Assembly (NCBI GenBank): GCA_032718475.1
Contig: JAUCBJ010006685.1
Coordinates: forward strand, 27,291-91,290
Direction of reading: 5' to 3'
Length of the DNA stretch: 64,000 nucleotides
Source: Nemertoderma westbladi
Lineage: Eukaryota > Xenacoelomorpha > Nemertodermatida > Nemertodermatidae
Shown: positions 44,701 to 59,430 of the stretch, in pieces
Numbering within the stretch: the stretch's first letter is position 1
How the letters are laid out: the number at the start of each line of letters is the position of its first letter
Made by a program: the position numbers and the translations under genes
Notes under the pieces: generated by a model
What the model saw: only the letters and a program-made list of their open reading frames with translations
What the model was told of the DNA's origin: nothing
The model's database searches: none

Positions 44701-47700
44701 ACTATATATTTCTCACGAACTACTTGCTTTACTTCCCCAATGACTAGATATTTCTCACGAACTACTTGCTTTACTTCCCCAATGACTATATATTTCTCAC
44801 GAACTACTTGCTGTACTTCCCCAGGGACTATATATTTCTCACGAACTACTTGCTGTACTTCCCCAGGGACTATATATTTCTCACGAACTACTTGCTGTAC
44901 TTCCCCAGGGACTATATATTTCTCACGAACTACTTGCTTTACTTCCCCAATGACTATATATTTCTCACGAACTACTTGCTTTACTTCCCCAATGACTAGA
45001 TATTTCTCACGAACTACTTGCTTTACTTCCCCAATGACTATATATTTCTCACGAACTACTTGCTTTACTTCCCCAATGACTAGATATTTCTCACGAACTA
45101 CTTGCTTTACTTCCCCAATGACTATATATTTCTCACGAACTACTTGCTGTACTTCCCCAGGGACTATATATTTCTCACGAACTACTTGCTGTACTTCCCC
45201 AGGGACTATATATTTCTCACGAACTACTTGCTGTACTTCCCCAGGGACTATATATTTCTCACGAACTACTTGCTTTACTTCCCCAATGACTATATATTTC
45301 TCACGAACTACTTGCTTTACTTCCCCAATGACTATATATTTCTCACGAACTACTTGCTGTACTTCCCCAATGACTATATATTTCTCACGAACTACTTGCT
45401 TTACTTCCCCAATGACTAGATATTTCTCACGAACTACTTGCTTTACTTCCCCAATGACTATATATTTCTCACGAACTACTTGCTGTACTTCCCCAGGGAC
45501 TATATATTTCTCACGAACTACTTGCTGTACTTCCCCAGGGACTATATATTTCTCACGAACTACTTGCTTTACTTCCCCAATGACTATATATTTCTCACGA
45601 ACTACTTGTTGTACTTCCCCAGGGACTAGATATTTCTCACGAACTACTTGCTGTACTTCCCCAGGGACTATATATTTCTCACGAACTACTTGCTGTACTT
45701 CCCCAATGACTATATATTTCTCACGAACTACTTGCTGTACTTCCCCAGGGACTATATATTTCTCACGAACTACTTGCTGTACTTCCCCAGGGACTATATA
45801 TTTCTCACGAACTACTTGCTGTACTTCCCCAATGACTATATATTTCTCACGAACTACTTGCTGTACTTCCCCAGGGACTATATATTTCTCACGAACTACT
45901 TGCTTTACTTCCCCAATGACTATATATTTCTCACGAACTACTTGTTGTACTTCCCCAGGGACTAGATATTTCTCACGAACTACTTGCTGTACTTCCCCAG
46001 GGACTATATATTTATCACGAACTACTTGCTTTACTTCCCCAGGGACTATATATTTCTCACGAACTACTTGCTGTACTTCCCCAGGGACTATATATTTCTC
46101 ACGAACTACTTGCTTTACTTCCCCAATGACTATATATTTCTCACGAACTACTTGTTGTACTTCCCCAGGGACTAGATATTTCTCACGAACTACTTGCTGT
46201 ACTTCCCCAGGGACTATATATTTCTCACGAACTACTTGCTTTACTTCCCCAATGACTATATATTTCTCACGAACTACTTGCTGTACTTCAACAGGGACTA
46301 TATATTTCTCACGAACTACTTGCTTTACTTCCCCAGGGACTATATATTTCTCACGAACTACTTGCTTTACTTCCCCAATGACTATATATTTCTCACGAAC
46401 TACTTGCTGTACTTCCCCAGGGACTATATATTTCTCACGAACTACTTGCTGTACTTCCCCAGGGACTATATATTTCTCACGAACTACTTGCTTTACTTCC
46501 CCAATGACTATATATTTCTCACGAACTACTTGCTGTACTTCCCCAGGGACTATATATTTCTCACGAACTACTTGCTTTACTTCCCCAGGGACTATATATT
46601 TCTCACGAACTACTTGCTTTACTTCCCCAATGACTATATATTTCTCACGAACTACTTGCTGTACTTCCCCAGGGACTATATATTTCTCACGAACTACTTG
46701 CTGTACTTCCCCAATGACTATATATTTCTCACGAACTACTTGCTTTACTTCCCCAATGACTATATATTTCTCACGAACTACTTGCTGTACTTCCCCAGGG
46801 ACTATATATTTCTCACGAACTACTTGCTGTACTTCCCCAGGGACTATATATTTCTCACGAACTACTTGCTGTACTTCCCCAGGGACTATATATTTCTCAC
46901 GAACTACTTGCTGTACTTCCCCAGGGACTATATATTTCTCACGAACTACTTGCTGTACTTCAACAGGGACTAGATATTTCTCACGAACTACTTGCTGTAC
47001 TTCAACAGGGACTATATATTTCTCACGAACTACTTGCTGTACTTCCCCAGGGACTAGATATTTCTCACGAACTACTTGCTGTACTTCCCCAGGGACTATA
47101 TATTTCTCACGAACTACTTGCTGTACTTCCCCAGGGACTAGATATTTCTCACGAACTACTTGCTGTACTTCCCCAGGGACTAGATATTTCTCACGAACTA
47201 CTTGCTGTACTTCCCCAATGACTATATATTTCTCACGAACTACTTGCTGTACTTCCCCAATGACTATATATTTCTCACGAACTACTTGCTGTACTTCCCC
47301 AATGACTATATATTTCTCACGAACTACTTGCTGTACTTCCCCAATGACTATATATTTCTCACGAACTACTTGCTGTACTTCTCCATGGACTATATATTTC
47401 TCACGAACTACTTGCTTTACTTCCCCAATGACTATATATTTCTCACGAACTACTTGCTGTACTTCCCCAATGACTATATATTTCTCACGAACTACTTGCT
47501 TTACTTCCCCAATGACTATATATTTCTCACGAACTACTTGCTTTACTTCCCCAATGACTATATATTTCTCACGAACTACTTGCTGTACTTCCCCAATGAC
47601 TATATATTTCTCACGAACTACTTGCTTTACTTCCCCAATGACTATATATTTCTCACGAACTACTTGCTTTACTTCCCCAATGACTATATATTTCTCACGA

Positions 47701-50700
47701 ACTACTTGCTGTACTTCCCCAATGACTATATATTTCTCACGAACTACTTGCTGTACTTCCCCAATGACTATATATTTCTCACGAACTACTTGCTTTACTT
47801 CCCCAATGACTATATATTTCTCACGAACTACTTGCTTTACTTCCCCAGGGACTATATATTTCTCACGAACTACTTGCTTTACTTCCCCAATGACTAGATA
47901 TTTCTCACGAACTACTTGCTTTACTTCCCCAATGACTAGATATTTCTCACGAACTACTTGCTTTACTTCAACAGGGACTAGATATTTCTCACGAACTACT
48001 TGCTGTACTTCCCCCAGGGACTATATATTTCTCACGAACTACTTGCTGTACTTCCCCAATGACTATATATTTCTCACGAACTACTTGCTTTACTTCCCCA
48101 ATGACTATATATTTCTCACGAACTACTTGCTTTACTTCCCCAATGACTAGATATTTCTCACGAACTACTTGCTGTACTTCCCCAATGACTATATATTTCT
48201 CACGAACTACTTGCTTTACTTCCCTAATGACTATATATTTCTCACGAACTACTTGCTTTACTTCCCCAATGACTAGATATTTCTCACGAACTACTTGCTG
48301 TACTTCCCCAATGACTATATATTTCTCACGAACTACTTGCTTTACTTCCCCAATGACTAGATATTTCTCACGAACTACTTGCTGTACTTCCCCAATGATT
48401 ATATATTTCTCACGAACTACTTGCTTTACTTCCCTAATGACTATATATTTCTCACGAACTACTTGCTGTACTTCCCCAATGACTATATATTTCTCACGAA
48501 CTACTTGCTTTACTTCCCCAATGACTAGATATTTCTCACGAACTACTTGCTTTACTTCAACAGGGACTAGATATTTCTCACGAACTACTTGCTGTACTTC
48601 CCCAGGGACTATATATTTCTCACGAACTACTTGCTGTACTTCCCCAATGACTATATATTTCTCACGAACTATTGCTTTACTTCCCCAATGACTATATATT
48701 TCTCACGAACTACTTGCTTTACTTCCCCAATGACTAGATATTTCTCACGAACTACTTGCTTTACTTCCCCAATGACTAGATATTTCTCACGAACTACTTG
48801 CTGTACTTCCCCAGGGACTATATATTTCTCACGAACTACTTGCTGTACTTCCCCAATGACTATATATTTCTCACGAACTACTTGCTTTACTTCCCCAATG
48901 ACTATATATTTCTCACGAACTACTTGCTGTACTTCCCCAATGACTATATATTTCTCACGAACTACTTGCTTTACTTCCCCAATGACTATATATTTCTCAC
49001 GAACTACTTGCTGTACTTCCCCAGGGACTATATATTTCTCACGAACTACTTGCTGTACTTCCCCAGGGACTATATATTTATCACGAACTACTTGCTTTAC
49101 TTCCCCAATGACTAGATATTTCTCACGAACTACTTGCTGTACTTCCCCAGGGACTATATATTTCTCACGAACTACTTGCTGTACTTCCCCAATGACTATA
49201 TATTTCTCACGAACTACTTGCTTTACTTCCCCAATGACTATATATTTCTCACGAACTACTTGCTGTACTTCCCCAATGACTATATATTTCTCACGAACTA
49301 CTTGCTTTACTTCCCCAATGACTATATATTTCTCACGAACTACTTGCTGTACTTCCCCAGGGACTATATATTTCTCACGAACTACTTGCTGTACTTCCCC
49401 AGGGACTATATATTTATCACGAACTACTTGCTTTACTTCCCCAATGACTATATATTTCTCACGAACTACTTGCTGTACTTCAACAGGGACTATATATTTC
49501 TCACGAACTACTTGCTTTACTTCCCCAGGGACTATATATTTCTCACGAACTACTTGCTTTACTTCCCCAATGACTAGATATTTCTCACGAACTACTTGCT
49601 TTACTTCCCCAATGACTATATATTTCTCACGAACTACTTGCTGTACTTCCCCAGGGACTATATATTTCTCACGAACTACTTGCTTTACTTCCCCAATGAC
49701 TATATATTTCTCACGAACTACTTGCTGTACTTCCCCAATGACTATATATTTCTCACGAACTACTTGCTTTACTTCCCCAATGACTATATATTTCTCACGA
49801 ACTACTTGCTTTACTTCCCCAATGACTATATATTTCTCACGAACTACTTGCTTTACTTCCCCAATGACTATATATTTCTCACGAACTACTTGCTGTACTT
49901 CCCCAGGGACTATATATTTCTCACGAACTACTTGCTTTACTTCCCCAATGACTATATATTTCTCACGAACTACTTGCTGTACTTCCCCAATGACTATATA
50001 TTTCTCACGAACTACTTGCTTTACTTCCCCAATGACTAGATATTTCTCACGAACTACTTGCTTTACTTCCCCAATGACTATATATCTCTCACGAACTACT
50101 TGCTGTACTTCCCCAGGGACTATATATTTCTCACGAACTACTTGCTGTACTTCCCCAGGGACTATATATTTCTCACGAACTACTTGCTGTACTTCCCCAG
50201 GGACTATATATTTCTCACGAACTACTTGCTTTACTTCCCCAATGACTATATATTCTCACGAACTACTTGCTGTACTTCAACAGGGACTATATATTTCTCA
50301 CGAACTACTTGCTTTACTTCCCCAGGGACTATATATTTCTCACGAACTACTTGCTTTACTTCCCCAATGACTATATATTCTCACGAACTACTTGCTGTAC
50401 TTCAACAGGGACTATATATTTCTCACGAACTACTTGCTTTACTTCCCCAGGGACTATATATTTCTCACGAACTACTTGCTTTACTTCCCCAATGACTATA
50501 TATTTCTCACGAACTACTTGCTGTACTTCCCCAGGGACTAGATATTTCTCACGAACTACTTGCTGTACTTCCCCAGGGACTATATATTTCTCACGAACTA
50601 CTTGCTGTACTTCCCCAGGGACTATATATTTCTCACGAACTACTTGCTGTACTTCCCCAGGGACTATATATTTCTCACGAACTACTTGCTGTACTTCCCC

Positions 50701-53700
50701 AGGGACTAGATATTTCTCACGAACTACTTGCTTTACTTCCCCAATGACTATATATTTCTCACGAACTACTTGCTGTACTTCCCCAATGACTATATATTTC
50801 TCACGAACTACTTGCTGTACTTCCCCAGGGACTAGATATTTCTCACGAACTACTTGCTGTACTTCCCCAATGACTATATATTTCTCACGAACTACTTGCT
50901 GTACTTCCCCAGGGACTAGATATTTCTCACGAACTACTTGCTTTACTTCCCCAATGACTATATATTTCTCACGAACTACTTGCTGTACTTCCCCAATGAC
51001 TATATATTTCTCACGAACTACTTGCTGTACTTCCCCAGGGACTATATATTTCTCACGAACTACTTGCTTTACTTCCCCAATGACTATATATTTCTCACGA
51101 ACTACTTGTTGTACTTCCCCAATGACTATATATTTCTCACGAACTACTTGCTGTACTTCCCCAATGACTATATATTTCTCACAAACTACTTGCTTTACTT
51201 CCCCAATGACTATATATTTCTCACGAACTACTTGCTTTACTTCCCCAATGACTATATATTTCTCACGAACTACTTGCTTTACTTCCCCAATGACTATATA
51301 TTTCTCACGAACTACTTGCTGTACTTCCCCAGGGACTATATATTTCTCACGAACTACTTGCTTTACTTCCCCAATGACTATATATTTCTCACGAACTACT
51401 TGCTGTACTTCCCCAATGACTATATATTTCTCACGAACTACTTGCTTTACTTCCCCAATGACTATATATTTCTCACGAACTACTTGCTTTACTTCCCCAA
51501 TGACTATATATTTCTCACGAACTACTTGCTTTACTTCCCCAATGACTATATATTTCTCACGAACTACTTGCTGTACTTCCCCAGGGACTATATATTTCTC
51601 ACGAACTACTTGCTTTACTTCCCCAATGACTATATATTTCTCACGAACTACTTGCTTTACTTCCCCAATGACTAGATATTTCTCACGAACTACTTGCTTT
51701 ACTTCCCCAATGACTATATATCTCTCACGAACTACTTGCTGTACTTCCCCAGGGACTATATATTTCTCACGAACTACTTGCTGTACTTCCCCAGGGACTA
51801 TATATTTCTCACGAACTACTTGCTGTACTTCCCCAGGGACTATATATTTCTCACGAACTACTTGCTTTACTTCCCCAATGACTATATATTCTCACGAACT
51901 ACTTGCTGTACTTCAACAGGGACTATATATTTCTCACGAACTACTTGCTTTACTTCCCCAGGGACTATATATTTCTCACGAACTACTTGCTTTACTTCCC
52001 CAATGACTATATATTCTCACGAACTACTTGCTGTACTTCAACAGGGACTATATATTTCTCACGAACTACTTGCTTTACTTCCCCAGGGACTATATATTTC
52101 TCACGAACTACTTGCTTTACTTCCCCAATGACTATATATTTCTCACGAACTACTTGCTGTACTTCCCCAGGGACTAGATATTTCTCACGAACTACTTGCT
52201 GTACTTCCCCAGGGACTATATATTTCTCACGAACTACTTGCTGTACTTCCCCAATGACTATATATTTCTCACGAACTACTTGCTGTACTTCTCCATGGAC
52301 TATATATTTCTCACGAACTACTTGCTTTACTTCCCCAATGACTATATATTTCTCACGAACTACTTGTTGTACTTCCCCAATGACTATATATTTCTCACGA
52401 ACTACTTGCTGTACTTCCCCAATGACTATATATTTCTCACAAACTACTTGCTTTACTTCCCCAATGACTATATATTTCTCACGAACTACTTGCTGTACTT
52501 CCCCAATGACTATATATTTCTCACGAACTACTTGCTTTACTTCCCCAATGACTATATATTTCTCACGAACTACTTGCTGTACTTCCCCAATGACTATATA
52601 TTTCTCACGAACTACTTGCTTTACTTCCCCAATGACTAGATATTTCTCACGAACTACTTGCTTTACTTCCCCAATGACTATATATTTCTCACGAACTACT
52701 TGCTTTACTTCCCCAATGACTAGATATTTCTCACGAACTACTTGCTTTACTTCCCCAATGACTATATATTTCTCACGAACTACTTGCTGTACTTCCCCAG
52801 GGACTATATATTTCTCACGAACTACTTGCTGTACTTCCCCAGGGACTATATATTTCTCACGAACTACTTGCTTTACTTCCCCAATGACTATATATTTCTC
52901 ACGAACTACTTGCTTTACTTCCCCAATGACTATATATTTCTCACGAACTACTTGCTGTACTTCCCCAATGACTATATATTTCTCACGAACTACTTGCTTT
53001 ACTTCCCCAATGACTAGATATTTCTCACGAACTACTTGCTTTACTTCCCCAATGACTATATATTTCTCACGAACTACTTGCTGTACTTCCCCAGGGACTA
53101 TATATTTCTCACGAACTACTTGCTGTACTTCCCCAATGACTATATATTTCTCACGAACTACTTGCTTTACTTCCCCAATGACTATATATTTCTCACGAAC
53201 TACTTGCTTTACTTCCCCAGGGACTATATATTTCTCACGAACTACTTGCTTTACTTCCCCAATGACTATATATTTCTCACGAACTACTTGTTGTACTTCC
53301 CCAGGGACTAGATATTTCTCACGAACTACTTGCTGTACTTCCCCAGGGACTATATATTTCTCACGAACTACTTGCTTTACTTCCCCAATGACTATATATT
53401 TCTCACGAACTACTTGCTGTACTTCAACAGGGACTATATATTTCTCACGAACTACTTGCTTTACTTCCCCAGGGACTATATATTTCTCACGAACTACTTG
53501 CTTTACTTCCCCAATGACTATATATTTCTCACGAACTACTTGCTGTACTTCCCCAGGGACTATATATTTCTCACGAACTACTTGCTCTACTTCAACAGGG
53601 ACTAGATATTTCTCACGAACTACTTGCTGTACTTCCCCAGGGACTATATATTTCTCACGAACTACTTGCTGTACTTCCCCAATGACTATATATTTCTCAC

Positions 53701-56700
53701 GAACTACTTGCTGTACTTCTCCATGGACTATATATTTCTCACGAACTACTTGCTTTACTTCCCCAATGACTATATATTTCTCACGAACTACTTGCTGTAC
53801 TTCCCCAATGACTATATATTTCTCACGAACTACTTGCTTTACTTCCCCAATGACTATATATTTCTCACGAACTACTTGCTTTACTTCCCCAATGACTATA
53901 TATTTCTCACGAACTACTTGCTGTACTTCCCCAATGACTATATATTTCTCACGAACTACTTGCTTTACTTCCCCAATGACTATATATTTCTCACGAACTA
54001 CTTGCTTTACTTCCCCAATGACTATATATTTCTCACGAACTACTTGCTGTACTTCCCCAATGACTATATATTTCTCACGAACTACTTGCTGTACTTCCCC
54101 AATGACTATATATTTCTCACGAACTACTTGCTTTACTTCCCCAATGACTATATATTTCTCACGAACTACTTGCTTTACTTCCCCAGGGACTATATATTTC
54201 TCACGAACTACTTGCTTTACTTCCCCAATGACTAGATATTTCTCACGAACTACTTGCTTTACTTCCCCAATGACTAGATATTTCTCACGAACTACTTGCT
54301 TTACTTCAACAGGGACTAGATATTTCTCACGAACTACTTGCTGTACTTCCCCAGGGACTATATATTTCTCACAAACTACTTGCTGTACTTCCCCAATGAC
54401 TATATATTTCTCACGAACTACTTGCTTTACTTCCCCAATGACTATATATTTCTCACGAACTACTTGCTTTACTTCCCCAATGACTAGATATTTCTCACGA
54501 ACTACTTGCTGTACTTCCCCAATGACTATATATTTCTCACGAACTACTTGCTTTACTTCCCTAATGACTATATATTTCTCACGAACTACTTGCTTTACTT
54601 CCCCAATGACTAGATATTTCTCACGAACTACTTGCTGTACTTCCCCAATGACTATATATTTCTCACGAACTACTTGCTTTACTTCCCCAATGACTAGATA
54701 TTTCTCACGAACTACTTGCTGTACTTCCCCAATGACTATATATTTCTCACGAACTACTTGCTTTACTTCCCTAATGACTATATATTTCTCACGAACTACT
54801 TGCTGTACTTCCCCAATGACTATATATTTCTCACGAACTACTTGCTTTACTTCCCCAATGACTAGATATTTCTCACGAACTACTTGCTTTACTTCAACAG
54901 GGACTAGATATTTCTCACGAACTACTTGCTGTACTTCCCCAGGGACTATATATTTCTCACGAACTACTTGCTGTACTTCCCCAATGACTTTATATTTCTC
55001 ACGAACTATTGCTTTACTTCCCCAATGACTATATATTTCTCACGAACTACTTGCTTTACTTCCCCAATGACTAGATATTTCTTGCGAACTACTTGCTTTA
55101 CTTCCCCAATGACTAGATATTTCTCACGAACTACTTGCTGTACTTCCCCAGGGACTATATATTTCTCACGAACTACTTGCTGTACTTCCCCAGGGACTAT
55201 ATATTTCTCACGAACTACTTGCTGTACTTCCCCAGGGACTATATATTTCTCACGAACTACTTGCTTTACTTCCCCAATGACTATATATTTCTCACGAACT
55301 ACTTGCTTTACTTCCCCAATGACTATATATTTCTCACGAACTACTTGCTGTACTTCCCCAATGACTATATATTTCTCACGAACTACTTGCTTTACTTCCC
55401 CAATGACTAGATATTTCTCACGAACTACTTGCTTTACTTCCCCAATGACTATATATTTCTCACGAACTACTTGCTGTACTTCCCCAGGGACTATATATTT
55501 CTCACGAACTACTTGCTGTACTTCCCCAGGGACTATATATTTCTCACGAACTACTTGCTTTACTTCCCCAATGACTATATATTTCTCACGAACTACTTGT
55601 TGTACTTCCCCAGGGACTAGATATTTCTCACGAACTACTTGCTGTACTTCCCCAGGGACTATATATTTCTCACGAACTACTTGCTTTACTTCCCCAATGA
55701 CTATATATTTCTCACGAACTACTTGCTGTACTTCAACAGGGACTATATATTTCTCACGAACTACTTGCTTTACTTCCCCAGGGACTATATATTTCTCACG
55801 AACTACTTGCTTTACTTCCCCAATGACTATATATTTCTCACGAACTACTTGCTTTACTTCCCCAATGACTATATATTTCTCACGAACTACTTGCTGTACT
55901 TCCCCAGGGACTATATATTTCTCACGAACTACTTGCTTTACTTCCCCAATGACTATATATTTCTCACGAACTACTTGCTGTACTTCCCCAATGACTATAT
56001 ATTTCTCACGAACTACTTGCTCTACTTCAACAGGGACTATATTTTTCTCACGAACTACTTGCTTTACTTCCCCAATGACTATATATTTCTCACGAACTAC
56101 TTGCTGTACTTCCCCAATGACTATATATTTCTCACGAACTACTTGCTGTACTTCCCCAGTGACTATATATTTCTCACGAACTACTTGCTCTACTTCAACA
56201 GGGACTAGATATTTCTCACGAACTACTTGCTGTACTTCCCCAATGACTATATATTTCTCACGAACTACTTGCTGTACTTCCCCAATGACTATATATTTCT
56301 CACGAACTACTTGCTTTACTTCCCCAATGACTAGATATTTCTCACGAACTACTTGCTTTACTTCCCCAATGACTATATATTTCTCACGAACTACTTGCTG
56401 TACTTCCCCAGGGACTATATATTTCTCACGAACTACTTGCTGTACTTCCCCAGGGACTATATATTTCTCACGAACTACTTGCTTTACTTCCCCAATGACT
56501 ATATATTTCTCACGAACTACTTGTTGTACTTCCCCAGGGACTAGATATTTCTCACGAACTACTTGCTGTACTTCCCCAGGGACTATATATTTCTCACGAA
56601 CTACTTGCTTTACTTCCCCAATGACTATATATTTCTCACGAACTACTTGTTGTACTTCCCCAGGGACTATATATTTCTCACGAACTACTCGCTTTACTTC

Positions 56701-58831
56701 CCCAATAACTATATATTTCTCACGAACTACTTGCTTTACTTCCCCAGGGACTATATATTTCTCACGAACTACTTGCTTTACTTCCCCAATGACTATATAT
56801 TTCTCACGAACTACTTGCTGTACTTCAACAGGGACTATATATTTCTCACGAACTACTTGCTTTACTTCCCCAGGGACTATATATTTCTCACGAACTACTT
56901 GCTTTACTTCCCCAATGACTATATATTTCTCACGAACTACTTGCTTTACTTCCCCAATGACTATATATTTCTCACGAACTACTTGCTGTACTTCCCCAGG
57001 GACTATATATTTCTCACGAACTACTTGCTTTACTTCCCCAATGACTATATATTTCTCACGAACTACTTGCTGTACTTCAACAGGGACTATATATTTCTCA
57101 CGAACTACTTGCTTTACTTCCCCAGGGACTATATATTTCTCACGAACTACTTGCTTTACTTCCCCAATGACTATATATTTCTCACGAACTACTTGCTTTA
57201 CTTCCCCAATGACTATATATTTCTCACGAACTACTTGCTGTACTTCCCCAGGGACTATATATTTCTCACGAACTACTTGCTGTACTTCCCCAGGGACTAT
57301 ATATTTCTCACGAACTACTTGCTTTACTTCCCCAATGACTATATATTTCTCACGAACTACTTGCTGTACTTCAACAGGGACTATATATTTCTCACGAACT
57401 ACTTGCTTTACTTCCCCAGGGACTATATATTTCTCACGAACTACTTGCTTTACTTCCCCAGGGACTATATATTTCTCACGAACTACTTGCTGTACTTCCC
57501 CAATGACTATATATTTCTCACGAACTACTTGCTTTACTTCCCCAATGACTATATATTTCTCACGAACTACTTGCTTTACTTCCCCAATGACTATATATTT
57601 CTCACGAACTACTTGCTGTACTTCTCCATGGACTATTTATTTCTCACGAACTACTTGCTTTACTTCCCCAATGACTATATATTTCTCACGAACTACTTGC
57701 TGTACTTCCCCAATGACTATATATTTCTCACGAACTACTTGCTTTACTTCCCCAATGACTATATATTTCTCACGAACTACTTGCTTTACTTCCCCAATGA
57801 CTATATATTTCTCACGAACTACTTGCTGTACTTCCCCAATGACTATATATTTCTCACGAACTACTTGCTTTACTTCCCCAATGACTATATATTTCTCACG
57901 AACTACTTGCTTTACTTCCCCAATGACTATATATTTCTCACGAACTACTTGCTGTACTTCCCCAATGACTATATATTTCTCACGAACTACTTGCTGTACT
58001 TCCCCAATGACTATATATTTCTCACGAACTACTTGCTGTACTTCCCCAATGACTATATATTTCTCACGAACTACTTGCTGTACTTCCCCAATGACTATAT
58101 ATTTCTCACGAACTACTTGCTTTACTTCCCCAATGACTATATATTTCTCACGAACTACTTGCTTTACTTCCCCAATGACTATATATTTCTCACGAACTAC
58201 TTGCTGTACTTCCCCAATGACTATATATTTCTCACGAACTACTTGCTGTACTTCCCCAATGACTATATATTTCTCACGAACTACTTGCTGTACTTCCCCA
58301 ATGACTATATATTTCTCACGAACTACTTGCTGTACTTCCCCAATGACTATATATTTCTCACGAACTACTTGCTTTACTTCCCCAATGACTATATATTTCT
58401 CACGAACTACTTGCTTTACTTCCCCAGGGACTATATATTTCTCACGAACTACTTGCTTTACTTCCCCAATGACTAGATATTTCTCACGAACTACTTGCTT
58501 TACTTCCCCAATGACTAGATATTTCTCACGAACTACTTGCTTTACTTCAACAGGGACTAGATATTTCTCACGAACTACTTGCTGTACTTCCCCAGGGACT
58601 ATATATTTCTCACGAACTACTTGCTGTACTTCCCCAATGACTATATATTTCTCACGAACTACTTGCTTTACTTCCCCAATGACTATATATTTCTCACGAA
58701 CTACTTGCTTTACTTCCCCAATGACTAGATATTTCTCACGAACTACTTGCTGTACTTCCCCAATGACTATATATTTCTCACGAACTACTTGCTTTACTTC
58801 CCTAATGACTATATATTTCTCACGAACTACT
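41784..58831. repeat. 42-bp satellite array, block 3
   Basis: About 406 units. Several scales of duplication are visible: 43170-43697 recurs 1932 bp later (46 units) and 43716-44495 recurs 2478 bp later (59 units). A segment with two 41-bp units (TATATTCTCAC) at 50246/50371 recurs at 51882/52007, 1636 bp away. The text around 48541-48760 recurs around 54880-55100, about 6.34 kb away. Occasional 1-bp gains or losses (for example the extra C near 48012 and the 41-bp unit near 48668) change the open frame. The right edge breaks at TTTGTTACGGT after a complete CACGAACTAC. Confidence 0.97.
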
Positions 58832-58862
58832 TTGTTACGGTATATGGCGCTGTATCCACATT

Positions 58863-58987
58863 ATTAGTCCGTTATGCAGTATGCAATATTAGTCCGTTAT
58901 GCAGTATGCAATATTAGTCCGTTATGCAGTATGCAATATTAGTCCGTTATACTGTACGTAATATTAGTCCGTTGTGCAGCATGATAT
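58863..58987. repeat. 25-bp tandem repeat, about 5 copies
   Basis: ATTAGTCCGTTATGCAGTAT-type units begin at 58863, 58888, 58913, 58938 and 58963. The last two are diverged. It lies 30 bp beyond the end of the 42-bp satellite and is unrelated to it. Confidence 0.95.
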
Positions 58988-59233
58988 TTTAGATAAGGCA
59001 TAATAACGCAGTGGTATTTAGGTAGGGAAATCAAAACGCCCATATATTTGAAACCATCCATTTTGTATAGTATGTAGCCCTACCTACGTAATTTTGTATT
59101 AGGTTATATGTAGATAGTTCCAGGGTAAGTTTATTCGGACCCTGGATTCAGTGCTTGCTGATATTAGCTTTAGTAGGGCTAGCATATAGGGACGCTGTCC
59201 TGGCCATTCAGCAGCCAGAGACGTGAACCATTA
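58988..59233. other. Gene-free stretch between repeat and promoter-like region
   Basis: No ORF or repeat supported. A TCCAGGG/CCCTGGA inverted pair lies near 59117-59145. This could contain the start of a 5' LTR, but without the opposite LTR in the window that cannot be tested. Confidence 0.35.
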
Positions 59234-59430
59234 CCATATATGGTAATAATTCGAGGAAGGGGAGCAAATAGGGCTACAATCCGGCCTCCTTATTGGACTA
59301 GCTGCTTCCAGGTTGGTCTAGTGCTAGCACGGACTGGAGAGCCAATAAGAAAGCGATTGAGTCACCCTATTGCATCACCCCATCCGGATCACCTATAAAT
59401 TGGCGGTGTGCCGGTAGAGCCTCACAACTC
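59234..59430 (+). promoter_or_regulatory. Candidate RNA polymerase II promoter
   Basis: Ordered elements on the plus strand: a perfect CArG box CCATATATGG (59234-59243, centred in ATTACCATATATGGTAAT), an inverted CCAAT box ATTGG (59292), a direct CCAAT (59342) and a TATA box TATAAAT (59394-59400). An initiator-like CTCACAACTC lies about 27 bp downstream of the TATA box (59421-59430). Such a cluster is unlikely by chance. It may belong to the LTR or leader of the element encoding the ORF at 62220, or to a host gene. Confidence 0.6.

Noticed and set aside
1-58831. CRISPR array
   Set aside because: Units are contiguous tandem repeats without unique spacers, and the genome is eukaryotic.
22389-58867. 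Giant repetitive proteins of 500-2200 residues (TIYFSRTTCFTSPM and NYLLYFPNDYIFLT repeats)
   Set aside because: The frames are open only because the 42-bp unit has no stop in three frames; starts are arbitrary, frames switch at 41- or 43-bp units, and no promoter, signal or non-repeat domain is attached.
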